Shown: piece by piece, positions 36,401-47,890 of the stretch
How positions within the stretch are numbered: the first letter of the stretch is position 1
Layout: each line of letters begins with the position of its first letter
NCBI RefSeq assembly: GCF_011386835.1
Contig: NC_088792.1
Location: 223,227,894-223,291,893 of the forward strand
Length of the DNA: 64,000 nt
Direction: 5' to 3'
Source: Chrysemys picta bellii
Taxonomy: Eukaryota > Chordata > Testudines > Emydidae
Program-made: the position numbers and the translations under genes
Notes under the pieces: generated by a model
Told to the model about the DNA's origin: nothing
Database searches by the model: none
What the model saw: the letters and a program-made list of their open reading frames with translations, nothing else

Positions 36401-39098
36401 AGCTGAGGACTTGAAGGATGCTGTCTCAAATTTGCAAGAATCGACATCAAATAATTTATTACACTCTGGGAGCAGAATAGAAAAGCAGGACTCTGCACAT
36501 TGTCATGAAAATCCTTTTGTAGTTGAAATTCAGAACGTGCCAAACTTTCATGAAAGTGAAAACCCAAATAAGATCTGCATTCCAAAGGACAGAACAAATT
36601 CTGAGGAAAATGCTGATGTACAAGAGCTGATTGAAGAATTTGAATGCTCTGATATACAGAAAGACCCCAATGCATCAGCAGAGACTTCAGATCTAAATGA
36701 CTTGAATGTTCACAAAATATTGTCAGACAGAAAATACGTGAATGCTAATTCAAATAATTGTAGTCTTACTTCAAATGTAGAACTATCTGAAGAAAATGAA
36801 GAAGAGGCTGACAGTTCATTACAAGACTCGCAGGATAAAGCCACAGATACGTCATTCAATAATGAAGAATCGGGGACTTCAGAAGAGCCTAACTCAACTG
36901 TTCACAGTATAACTTCTAATGATAAAGATAATATTTTAGATGGAGAAATTTCTGAGGTAGAAGATAAAAAAGACATTATGCATCTTGGCAACAATAAAAA
37001 TGCAGGAGAGCAAGTTGGCACAGAAAAAACAAATGAGCACTATAAATTAGTTGCTGAAACCTCTACAGAATGTGACTGTGAGGAAGACTCTGTACAAGAA
37101 GAAAAGAAAGAAAATGAGACTTGTGAAGAAACCCCTGAGAGATTATCTACACCATCACCGTTATCTTTTAGTTATGAGTCTAAGCAAATTACAGAATTGG
37201 ACATAACTGAAGTAGAACAGAAATTGCAAGTAAAACTGATAGTAAAAGAACTGGAGCATGGAACACATTCAAATCCTTCTTTTGAATTAAAAAAATGCTT
37301 TAAAAGCCCTGCTACTTCTGACTGGTCAGATTATAGACCAGATACTGATGACAGTGATTACAATTATAGGGCATCCAGTGACTTCACCAATGAAAGTGGG
37401 GAGGAAGCAATGTATGAAAAACAGTATAACACTGGTTATGTTAAAAGAACTATTGAACAGCTTTATGGTAAAGCAGAAGCCTCCTTTAAGCCTACCCTTC
37501 ACACTGTACTTCCATATATGTCTAAAGTTCTTCAAAAGGACACTGAAGAATCCCAATGTACAATTATGAAAAAAACCTCTTCCCTTTGTCAGGAACATAA
37601 TGCTTGCTTTGTTGAGAAAATGTCAAGGTCTTCACTTATATCACACGAAAGTCTGGAAGAAATAAACAAAGACAACAATACATGGAGAAGAGAGAATTTT
37701 TCTTCACCAGCACCACAGTTCAGTCTTAATGGAGAGAAGGCATATTACAGTGATAACTGCTCAGTGCGATGTACAAAGCAATATTGTCAGTGTGGTGTAC
37801 CTGCTGATGAAGATGAAGGAATATTGATTGATAAAGGCAAGTGGCTTCTTAAAGAAAATCATTTGGTGAGAAGATCACCACCTGAAAAGACTGGAATGTA
37901 TGGCAATTTGGACACAACTTCAGCAGACACAATGTTTGACAACAATAGTGATGATGTTCCATACTCTCACTTTGTGAATCTGAATCAGTATCCACCACAC
38001 AATGAAATATCTTCTTCAGAACCTGAAGACATGGCTAAACCCTCTGAAAGTGGATGCCACTACTTCATTATGCCTCATAATAGTGATTCAGAGCCTTTTC
38101 CTGATTTGAGTCTGAAAAGCAAACCTACCTTCAGGGATGAAACCCCTTTTCTTCATGCAATAAAGAAAGAAAACAACAATTTGTCATTCACGGTATGCAC
38201 CACTTCCACGAATCTCTGTACAGAGACTAATGCCAATTATCCAGCCTTTACATCTGTGGAATTTAGATTACCTGATAATAAGGTGCATCCTCTGGAAGAG
38301 CCTTTAAATGATGAACCTATACAAACCCAACCAACTAATGACAGTAATGCCAATAGGGGAGCTCTGGAAGAACAAGATTCTCTGGATAAGCTTCATGCTA
38401 TTTGTGGACAACATTGTCCAATACTGATGGCCATCATAAAACCAGTTAATGAGGAAGACAGAGGATATGCCTACCGAAAAACATCTGACATTGAGAACCA
38501 ATTTGGCCTACATTTAATGACCAAAAAATGTCAACATTTGCTCTGGCCAAGCAAAGATTTAATAAGAGACAAAAATAATCATGTGATTCTGAAGAACAAC
38601 TGTATTAATAAGATTGCCAGTAATATTTTTAATAGATTTTATGCTAATAATACCTTAGATTTCATTAATAGAAATAGCTTTGAGATTCTTGTATCCTCAG
38701 GTCTAGGAGAAAAAAACAAGTTAAAGATGTTGCATGTGATGGAGGATATGAATATAAATGCACAGGAGATCAGCAATCATGAAAATAATGTATCCAAACA
38801 AGTACTCAATGATATAACAGTAAGTGCGAATAATAAACTACCCGATACAAAACAAAAAATATGCCAGTGCTCGAGAGTTAGCCTAATTCAAATTCTCGAA
38901 GAAAAATCTGCTCCCTTGTTGACAGATCCAGCAGAAGGCTGCCATTCTGAAACATTTCACAACTGTGACATTATCTTAAATAATACTGAATGTAATGCTT
39001 CTGAAAATTTGAAAGAGGAAAATGCCTTTGCTACAGAAGAAGAAACTCGCTTTTGTGTAACGTACAATAAAAGCAGCAATGAAGAGGAAGGCACATAA
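33415..39098 (+). CDS. RP1: RP1 exon 4, giant terminal coding exon
   Basis: A single 5684-nt exon encodes residues 273-2166 and ends with TAA at 39096-39098. The open frame begins slightly upstream, at 33405, but homology and phase place the exon start after AG at 33413-33414. The assembled protein is 2166 aa, about the size of mammalian RP1 (about 2150 aa), with no frameshift. RP1-like segments, by residue: about 327-366 (DIEKSVHVNQDGSMTVEMKV onward), a PPTPGPRRVRQKK stretch, lysine runs near 738 and 951, a hydrophobic LLLAWLLVLNLKESLN near 1220, SDWSDYRPDTDDSD near 1575, EGILIDKGKWLLKEN near 1739, and CGQHCPILMAIIKPVNEEDR near 1930. The rest is serine- and acid-rich and probably disordered. 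This giant-exon organisation is characteristic of RP1. The protein acts in the connecting cilium and axoneme of rods and cones (established knowledge). Confidence 0.95.
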
Positions 39099-39550
39099 TA
39101 AAGATATTGGGACATCTATAACATTAGATTGGTGAAAACGTCTGTAAGAAAAAAAACCCTTGTGGACCATGCCCTAAGCAAACTCCCATTGAGTGTGATG
39201 CACAGGCCTAGAATGTTTACACTTTTACAGGATTGCAGAAATAGAGGTAATTGCCTAGATTTTTTTTTTTTGGTAGAAAATAGTGCAGAATCAGTAACTA
39301 ACCTCCTATGACAGTGATGTCATCTTTTTTTTTTTAAATCAGTTTTACTCATTAATGCTGTTGTATCTTTTGCTTAGAGAGAGTCTGTAACATTCCAACT
39401 GTCTTCTCTGAGAAAAATCAACTATTACCTGTTAGAATGAAGAGTTTTATAACCACATACCACCCACGCTCCAAGATAAACTTCTTATACTTTAGAACAT
39501 TTTTAGAGAAAAGCTGGGAATGATCTTGCAGACTTTTGTCTAAACTGCAA

Positions 39551-39556
39551 AATAAA
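39551..39556 (+). terminator. RP1: Candidate poly(A) signal, RP1 exon 4 transcript
   Basis: An AATAAA hexamer lies about 450 nt after the RP1 stop codon; another is at 39740-39745. Either could end the classical mRNA. A third candidate is at 41447. The sequence alone cannot decide. Confidence 0.35.
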
Positions 39557-39994
39557 ATACAGTGGTTAATTTTCAATGAAAAGTAGAAAAGTATTGTTCA
39601 GATGTTGTATTACAATGAAAAATAACAGACGATTGTCATGGTAGTTGTGTGTGGGTTTTTAAACCAAGGTTAAAACTGAAAGGCCAGCCATTTGTCTGTT
39701 AAAGACCAAACTCAGAAGAGCTGGCATCAGGGTGAGTAAAATAAAGTTTTCTGCATCATCTAAGACCACCATAACTTAGGTGAGATTTGCCTCTGTGGGA
39801 ATGGAGCAATGCTTCTGCCTCTGTTATCCACTAGGATTTTACAAAGGGGAACAGCTTTGGAGTTCAGGGAAGATGCTGTGTTAGTGGACTTCCTGGGTGT
39901 CCTGGCTTCACCTCCTTCTCAGGCAGCCCTGCCCTCTTCTGAGGCTATGCTAGCTCCTTACAGCCCTCTGCCTGTAGTAAGTGAAGATGCAGTC

Positions 39995-40820
39995 ACCTTG
40001 ACCCCACTCCACAAAGGTACTTAGGCGCCTAAGTCTCACGTTTTGGTACCTATGTCCTTTGGCTCCACTGCAATCCACAAAACTCCTGCGGAACACTGTA
40101 GGTGCCCAAGCTTCTGCCTGGGGGATGTGCACTGCTGCCTCAACATCCAGGTGCCAATCTCCTGCCCCAGAGCGATCCACAAGTGCCTAACATGCACGCA
40201 GGGCCTGACCCAGAATGTGTGACTGTTTAAGTATTTGCCCGCGGTGGAACAAATACTTTGGGCCAGAGAGATCGACTCTATTGTCCCATGGTTAAGGTGT
40301 CCATCCTAGGAGGTGGGAGACCCAGGGTCCTTTCCCCCTGCTCCAATCATTCTTTCATTATTTATCCAAAGTGGAGCAATTTCAACAGGAGACACTGAAT
40401 AAGCCCCCATCAGAATATCCCACAGTTCAGTTGTTAGCGAACTCATGTAACAGGATTTGAACAGGGAATTGAACTTGGGTCTCCCAGATAAGTGCACTAA
40501 CCGTTGAGCTAAATGGGTTAACTGCCTTACTCCAGGAGACTGATTCTGATTCATGGATTGCTAAGCAGATATAGGCACCTCCTTGCAGCCCCAACTTAAG
40601 TGCCTATCTCAGAGAGAGAGAGAGAGGAGAGGGGTTTGTCAGCATCTCCCATTGTCTAGGTTAAGCAGCTCCCTGCCTATCATGCTGGCTTTTGTGGATT
40701 GCATTCTAGGGTGCCTAGACGTGCAAATTAGGCTTTGTGGATAGCAGTGAGTTTCTGTGAAAGGTGCCATGATGCCCAGCATTGCATGACCTAAGTCCCT
40801 TAGTGGATCTGAACCTTTTT
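39995..40820. mobile_element. TIR-type non-autonomous element
   Basis: The left CCACAAAGGTACTTAGGCGC and the right GACCTAAGTCCCTTAGTGGA are imperfect inverse copies, as in the common 'TTAGGCGCCTAA' turtle repeats. It encloses two tRNA-like segments in opposite orientation (40288-40325 and 40470-40525) and an AG microsatellite (40611-40626). Confidence 0.5.
40611..40626. repeat. AG microsatellite
   Basis: Eight AG units. Confidence 0.85.
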
Positions 40821-41446
40821 ACCACTGCAGATTGTATTCTTGTACTCATTCTGAATCTATGGCCCTCAATCAACCTTTACCAAAAATAAATCTGGCCCAG
40901 TACTAGAGCATGCTAAAATATATGAATGCAGCTAATCCTAGCAAGAAACGCTGGGTATTGTTCTTTTTAAATTGCCATTCATTTTATTATTATTTCACTA
41001 ATGATCTGTCCTATATATATGATCCATACTCATTTTTCTTTTGTAAATATGATAAACTAGTAGATGGATAGGAGTATAATTTAATGTATTTCAGGATGTT
41101 TCATTCCATTCTTAGAATATGGATGCCTGTTTATAGAATGTTTTTGCTTTTTCATGTAATTTTAAAATGTAAAACCGGAAAAAATATTTAATGTACATAA
41201 TAAGTATAGTGAATATTGGAGTCCTGAGGCCATTCGAATACCCTTACCTTTATGCAGTGCAGTCCCACTGAAGTCAGTGGTACCACTTGTGGAGGAAGGC
41301 CCTACTGAACAGGAGTCACAGTAAGAGAATTTGGCCTGTGCATACTCTCTGAAAGTCTGGTGGCAGCTATATCTTTCTGTAAATATTTGATATTTTTCTA
41401 TTGTTTTGAAGCTATATTTATCTGTGTGTTTCTTTGTATTCTGTAA

Positions 41447-41452
41447 AATAAA
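41447..41452 (+). terminator. Candidate distal poly(A) signal
   Basis: AATAAA sits in an AT-rich stretch that resembles a 3' UTR end, 2.35 kb after the RP1 stop. The interval between contains a TIR-type repeat (about 40000-40820), so use of this site would put that repeat into the 3' UTR. Confidence 0.25.
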
Positions 41453-41884
41453 TCAGTATTAAAATAATTGGAAAGAACATTGTGCTATTGACTAATATAG
41501 TTAAGAAGAACCCAAGACATTAAATAACAAACTAACTCTCAAATTATTTTGTCCTTTCCCCCAATTCTGCTGCCAATCACCATGTTCTATTGGATTCCTC
41601 AGAAGTCTTTTGGGACTGCCTAAAGAAGAGTATAAATGTTTTTCAGCTGTTTACATCTTAATTCACAAACAAAACATTGTTAAAAATGTTGTTTGATAGT
41701 GTTTCAGTGGAATTCAGCCAGTACTCAAAAGCAATAGTCTATGTATAAAACTTCCAAAAAACCTGACTGTGAGAATGGCTGGAAATGAAAAGTTAAGCAA
41801 TCCAGCAACTTTTTCATGGTCATATAGTCTTTCATCATGTACTATCCCAAATCCTAGATTTATACCACCCAGTCCCCCATGCCT

Positions 41885-42005
41885 TAATTTATTTGGACTT
41901 CCAAAAGCTTTTGACAAAGTTGCTCACAAGAGATTACTGAGCAAACTAAGTAGTCAGGGGATGAGAGGTAAAGTTCTGTCACGGATTAGAATCTGGCAAA
42001 GAGAC
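41885..42005 (+). mobile_element. CR1-like reverse transcriptase scrap
   Basis: A frame reads LPKAFDKVAHKRLLSKLSSQ, the LINE reverse transcriptase 'KAFD.V.H..L..KL' block. An ancient palindromic repeat follows immediately (about 42015-42085, with ACTGAAGTCAGTGGG arms). Confidence 0.6.
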
Positions 42006-42149
42006 TGAAAACAAAGGGTGAAATCCTGGCTTCACTGAAGTCAGTGGGATTTTTGCCACTGACTTCAGTGGGACAGAATTTTACCCAAAGAGAAAAAATA
42101 AATGGACAATTCTGAGCGTGGCCAAAGGCTAACAGTGAGATGTTCCAAG

Positions 42150-44377
42150 GATCCATATTAGGCAGATCTCAACCAACTCAGAGAAATAGTAGGCAAGGTC
42201 CCTTGGAGAGACCAGTTAAGAAGAAAAGGAGTCAAAGAGGGCAGGCAGTTCCTAAAAGATGTAATACTAGAGACTCTACATCAAGCTACTGTGATGTAAA
42301 GGAAAGATAAGAAGAGCCCCAGGAAAACCAGTGTGGCTGCACAAGGAGCTTTTTAGCTATATAAAAACCAAAAGGGATACATACAGGAAATGGCAGGAGG
42401 GGCATGTCACCAAGGAAGTATACATGGGAATAGCACGAGTGTGTAGGGACAAAATCAGGAAAGCCAAGGCAAGGAATGAGTTACAACTGGAAAGAAATGT
42501 TTGAGACAACAAGAAGGGGTTCTACAAATATATCAGAAGAAAAAGAAAGATCAGGGATGGTGTAGGTCTGCTGCTCAATGGAGAAGGTGAGCTGGTAATG
42601 GAAGATGATAAGAAGGTGGAGCTGCTTAGTGCCTACTTTGCTTCAGTCTTTACACAAAAAATACCATGACTGGACAGCTAGTGAAGTTATTATAGACAAT
42701 AAATGGGAAGGGATGTAGATCAGGATAAGTAAAGAACACGTCAGAGATCTTCTGACTAACTTGAATGAATTGAAGTCAGCTGGACCTGATGCTATTCACC
42801 CCAAGATGCTAAAAGAATTAGCTGAAGAATTCTCGGAGCCACTGGCAATAATATTTGCAAACTCATGGATGACAGGAGAGGTCCCAGAAGACTGGAGAAG
42901 GGCTAATATAGTGCCTCTCTTTAAAAAAGGGGAAAAAGGAGGAGCTGGGGAACTATAGACCAGTCAGTTTGACCTCGATACCTGGGAAGCTATTAGCACA
43001 ATGACTAAAACATTCAATTTGCAAATACCTGGAGGATGAAGGGGTGATCACTAGTAGCCAGCATAGATTTACGAAGAACAAATCATGCCAAACCAACCTG
43101 ATTTCCCTCTTTGACAAGGGAACTGTTGAATAGGGGAATGCGGAAGATATAATGTACGTGGACTTCAGCAAGGCTTTTGACATAGTTCCCCATGACATTC
43201 TCATAAGTAAGCTGGAGAAATATGGGCTTGGTAGATCTACTATTAAGTGGATACATAATTGGTTAAATAACTGCAAACAAAGAGTTACAATTAATGAAAT
43301 TATGTCAAATTGGAAGGAGGTCTCAAGTGCGGTTCCACAGAAATCTGTTTTGCGGCCGGTGTTATTAACATCTTTATTAAGGACCTGGATGTAAGAATAG
43401 AGAGCATACTGATCAAATTTGCAGATGACACAAAGTTAGGGAGGGTTGCAAAAACTTTGGAGGACAGAGCTAAAATTCAAAGGGATCTTGATAAATTGGA
43501 GAACAGAGCTATTAGGGTGACCAGATGTCCCGATTTTATAGGGATAGTCCCGATATTTGGGGCTTTTTCTTATATAGGCACCTATTACCCCCCACACTCT
43601 GTCCTGATTTTAAATAATTGCTGTCTGGTCACCCTAAGAGCTATAGACATCAATATAAAATGAAACAAAGACAAATGTAAGATGCAACACTTAGGGAAGA
43701 AAAACCAAATACAGAATGGGGGATAACTGGCTTGGAAGCAGCACTGCTGAGAATGATCTGGGAGTTGTGTTGGATCACAACCTCAACATGAGTCAACAAG
43801 GTGATGCTGTTGCAAAAAAAGCAATGCAATTTTAGGTTGCATTAATGGAGGCATAGCATGCAAGTCAAGGGAGGTGATGGTACTACTCTACTCGGCACTG
43901 ATTAGGCCTCAGCTGGAGCACTGTGTCCATTTTGGTCACCAATGTTTAGAAAGGATGTAGAGAAACTGGAAAGGAACCAGAGGCAAGCAACAAAGCAATA
44001 TGAGCAAAGGCTGAAGGAACTGGGTATGTTTAGTTTGGAAAAGAGGAGCTTAAGGGAGGACATGATACTTGAAAGGCTGCCATAAAAAGACGGAGAAAAA
44101 TTGTTTTCTCTTGCCACAGAAGGCAGGACAAGAGGCAATAGGTTCAAACTACAGCATAGCAGTTTTAGTTAAATGTCAGGAAAAACTTCCTAACTAAGAA
44201 CAGTAGAACAATGGAACAGACTGCCTAGGGAAGTCGTTGAAGCTCTTTCACTAGCAGTTTTCAAAAGAAGTCTGGATGGTCATGTGTCCTGGATGGTTTA
44301 GACACAACAAATCCTGCATCTTAGCAGGAGGTTAGACTAGAGGACCCTTGTGGTCCCTTCAAACCCCTATGATTCTA
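42150..44377 (+). mobile_element. CR1 LINE, long 3' segment
   Basis: Forward ORF2 remnants: MNELKSAGPDAIHPKMLKEL at 42761, YVDFSKAFDIVPHDILISKL at 43152, FADDTKLGRVAKTLEDR at 43310 onward, and a C-terminal part to about 44165. The 3' end carries GTGGTCCCTTCAAACCCCTA. Several stops and frameshifts mean it is inactive. A hAT MITE is inserted at 43513-43636. Confidence 0.9.
43513..43636. mobile_element. hAT MITE nested in CR1
   Basis: 124 bp. It starts TAGGGTGACCAGA and ends with its exact inverse TCTGGTCACCCTA, flanked by identical 8-bp duplications AGAGCTAT (43505-43512 and 43637-43644). An 8-bp duplication with short TIRs is diagnostic of hAT. No coding capacity. Confidence 0.92.
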
Positions 44378-45009
44378 ATTTGCAGCAGACTGCTAGGAAT
44401 AATTTGAACTACTCATATATATTGCTTGGCTCTGTAAAATAACTGACAAAGAACTGGAGAGTCATTGTGGATGGCTCAGTGAACATTCTACTCAATGTGA
44501 AGTGGCAATCAAATAGCAAATGAACTATGTGAAGGATGGGATAGAAAATAATACAGAAAATATTGTAATGTCTGTATATAAATTAGGGCTGTCAAGCGAT
44601 TAAAAAATTAATAGTGATTAAATGCACGATTAAAAAAATTAATCGCAATTAATCACGTGATTAATTGGGATGTTAATAATAGAATACCATTTATTTAAAT
44701 ATTTTTGGATGTTTTCTACATTTTCAAATATATTGATTTCAGTTACAACATGGAATATAAAGTGTACAGTGCTTATTTTATATTTATTTTTGATTACAAA
44801 TAATTGCTCTGTAAAAAAACAAAAGAAGTAATATTTTTCAATTCAGCTCATACAAGTACTGTAGTGCAATCTCTTTGGCATGAAAGTTGAACTTACAAAT
44901 GTAGACTTATGTACAAAAAATAACTGCACTCAAAAATAAAACAATATAAAACTTTAAAGCCTACAAGTCCACCCAGTTCTACTTCTTGTTCAGCCAATCA
45001 CTCAGACAA

Positions 45010-45492
45010 ACAAGTTTGTTTACATTTACAGGAGATAATGCTGCCCGCGTCTTGTTTACAATGTCACCTGAAAGTGAGACAGGTGTTCACATGGCACTGT
45101 TGTAGCTAGTGTCGCAAGATATTTACATGACAGATGCGCTAAAGATTCATATGTCCCTTCATGCTTCAACCACCATTTCAGAGGACATGCATCCATGCTG
45201 ATGACGAGTTCTGCTTGATAACAATCCAAACAGTGCGAACTGACACACATTCATTTTCATCATCTGAGTCAGATGACACTAGCAGAAAGTTGATTTTTGG
45301 TTGGTTTTTTTTTGGTGGTTCGGGTTCTGTCGTTTCTGCATCGGAGTGTTGCTCTTTTAAGACTTCTGAGAGCATGCTCCACACCTCGTCCCTCTCAGAT
45401 TTTGGAAGGCACTTGAGATTCTTAAACTTTGGGTCGAGTGCTGTAGCTAGCTTTAGAAATATCACATTGGTACCTTCTTTGCGTTTCATCAA
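45010..45492 (-). pseudogene. hAT transposase C-terminal remnant, left copy
   Basis: Minus-strand frames read FLKLATALDPKFKNLKCLPK, the hAT 'LDPRFK' block, then a stop and frame change, then WWLKHEGTYESLAHLSCKYL, part of the hATC dimerisation domain. Degraded by frameshifts and not functional. Part of the fold-back element. Confidence 0.8.
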
Positions 45493-45668
45493 ATCTGCAG
45501 TGAAGATGTTCTTGAAATGAACAACATGTGCTGGGTCATCATCCGAGACTGCTATAACATGAAATATATGGCAGAATGTGGGTTAACACAGAGCAGGAGA
45601 CATACAATTCTCCCCCAAAGAGTTCAGTCACAAATCACATTTCATTAACGCATGACTTTTTTAACAAG

Positions 45669-45898
45669 CGTCATCAGCATGGAAAGCATGTCTTCTGGAA
45701 CGGTGGTTGAAGCATGAAGGGGCATACGAATGTTTAACATATCTGGCATGTAAATACCTTACAATGCCTGCTACAAAAGTGCCATGCAATCGCCAGTTCT
45801 CATTTTCAGGTGACACTGTAAATAAGAAGCGGGAAGCATTATCTCCCGTAAATGTAAACAAACTTGTTTGTCTTAGCAACTGGCTGAATAAGAAGTAG
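45669..45898 (+). pseudogene. hAT transposase C-terminal remnant, inverted right copy
   Basis: A plus-strand frame (45707-45898) reads KHEGAYECLTYLACKYLTMP, then FSFSGDTVNKKREALSPVNV and NKLVCLSNWL. This is the end of a hATC domain and better preserved than the left copy. It is an inverted duplicate of the left-arm sequence. Confidence 0.82.
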
Positions 45899-46319
45899 AA
45901 CTGAGTGGACCTATAAGGCTCTAAAGTTTTATATTGTTTTATTTTTGAGTGCAGTTATGTGACAAAAAAAAATCTACATTTGTAAGTTTCACTTTCACAA
46001 TAAAGAGATCGCACTACAGTACTTGTATGAGGTGAATTGAAAAATACTATTTCTTTTATCATTTTTACAGTGCAAATATTTGTAATGAAAAATGACAATA
46101 TGAAGTGAGCACATCCAAAAATATTTACTAAATTTCAATTGGTATTCTATTGTTTAGCAATACAGTTAAAACTGCGATTAATTGTGATTAATTTTTTTAA
46201 TTGCGATTAATTTTTTTGAGTTAAGCGCATGAGTTAACTGCGATTAATCAACAGCCTTAATATAAATTAATACTGCACCCTCATCCAGCAAACCATATTC
46301 ACTTCTGGTCAGCCTAGGT

Positions 46320-46914
46320 TAGGCTTGATCTACACTACAGAGTTAGGTTGACATAAGGCAGTTTACGTCAACCTAACTATGTAAGTGCCTATGCTACAAT
46401 GGTGCTCCCACCAAGGTAAGTCACCCACTTCACTGACCTAATAACTCCATCTCTCGGAGAGGTGTAGTGCTTAGGATGATGTAGTTAGTGTAGATACTAT
46501 GTTGCTTACATCAACTGTTGGCTGTCAACCCCGCACATGGGGCTCATAGCTGGGCCTCTCCACACCCTGGTGCTGACAGCCCTGGGCGCCGGGCTCACAG
46601 AGCGAGGCCACACCTCCTCAGCACTGACCACCTGAGCTATCAGCCAGGCACCAGGCTCACAGCTTGGGTTGTCAGTGCCGGGGGAGGGGGAGTCTGGGTG
46701 CGAGCCCAGCGCCTGGCTGACAGCTTGGGCTTGTAGGCACCAGGGCTGCAGGGCTCCAGCTGTCAATGCCCCACAATGCCCCACTTCAGTCAGGGGAAGC
46801 ACTCTGGGTGAGGACACGCATCACCAACAGAAGGAGCACAGTGTGAAAGTGAACCACTGCTCTTAATTCCTGTGATGGCTATACATCGACTTAACTTTAT
46901 AGTGTAGACAGGAA
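46320..46914. mobile_element. TIR-type DNA element with GC-rich core
   Basis: The left GCTTGATCTACACTACAGAG and the right ACTTTATAGTGTAGACAGGA are imperfect inverse ends. The core 46520-46740 has repeated CAGCCTGGGC/CCAGGCACC words that open chance frames on both strands. Non-autonomous. Confidence 0.6.
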
Positions 46915-46924
46915 TAGAAAAGGC

Positions 46925-47460
46925 CCAGAGATGTGTGGTGAAAATGTGAGAGGGCTGGGCTGAGTAGAGGTTTGAAAATGATGAGGCTGTTTTGTTTAAA
47001 GAGGGTGCAGATAAGAAGGGACATGACAGAGATATACAAAACAATGACTGGTATTGAGAATAGGATGCTCCTATTCACCCTTTCTCATCTTACAAGAACA
47101 ATAGAACACTCAAGGAAATTGAAAGGAAACACATTTAAGGCTATGGAAATTTCTTTTATACAGGGAGTATTTGTAATTCGTTAAACTCATTGCAACAAAA
47201 TATCCAATATCAATACGAGCAGCTTCTCAGGATTAAAAAAAGGATTAGACATTTATATGATTAAGAATAAAAAAATAATGGATACAAACACTTGTGCTTC
47301 AGGGCACAAGACAACCACTAACTGGTTTGGCAGTTTATGCCATAATTGTCCATTAAAGAGTTTCTTGAACCTTCCCCCAAAGTCTCTGGTACTGGCCACA
47401 GCCTTAGACTGGTTTCTAGACTAAATGGACTACTGATGTGACAGTTTTTATGTTACTCCA
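46925..47460 (+). mobile_element. Old LINE (CR1-like) 3' fragment
   Basis: A frame reads LKRVQIRRDMTEIYKTMTGI, resembling the end of CR1-group ORF2. Diverged, with stops. Confidence 0.5.
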
Positions 47461-47698
47461 TTTCTAGGAGCGTAGGAACTTCAACAGGTTATAAGGCTCA
47501 ACAAAGGGCAAAACTAGGTTCAGGAGATGAAGGCATGGAGAGTGTTTTAATTCAATGAGTTTTACTAATCATTTAGCAATCAATCGATAATAGTGGGAAC
47601 AGCAGCAATCACTTTGGTTAAGGTTGGTTGTACAATGGTTTCCAATCTAATTATTTGGTTTTGATTATTTTTAACTTTTCTTCAACTTTACAGGTGAC

Positions 47699-47890
47699 AT
47701 TTTCCACCTGTTCCAGAAGGTGATTTTTTTGGGTAACTGCCTTAGAACTGAAACGGTTGGGTATTAAAAAGGTTGTTGACTGTTTTCATTTCCTTTGTTC
47801 TGAAAAATGGCTGAAGAGTTTTTGCTCATACTTTCAAAAGACCAATGCCTGGACAAAATTATCTTGAAAAGTTTCGGGTGACTGAAAATA
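47699..47890 (+). repeat. 192-bp dispersed duplicate, copy 1
   Basis: Begins ATTTTCCACCTGTTCCAG and ends GGGTGACTGAAAATA. Matches 53870-54061 at 191 of 192 positions by direct reading (the T7G3 tract here is T6G4 there). Flanks differ. No poly-A, TIR or target duplication was found. Confidence 0.9.

Larger units (their letters stand above)
44584..46259. mobile_element. Fold-back hAT element with two 3' ends
   Basis: 1676 bp, bounded by TAGGGCTGTCAAGCG at the left and the inverse-type CAACAGCCTTA at the right, with identical 8-bp duplications ATATAAAT (44576-44583 and 46260-46267). The left arm (44584-45206) and the right arm (45669-46259) are long diverged inverted copies of the same hAT 3' region. 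The spacer 45207-45668 is single-copy and carries more of the transposase, on the minus strand. The duplication shows it moved as this rearranged unit. Confidence 0.85.

Noticed and set aside
46506..46817. 103-aa open frame (-) and partners on +
   Set aside because: Lies in the GC-rich core of a TIR-type repeat; no conserved motif.
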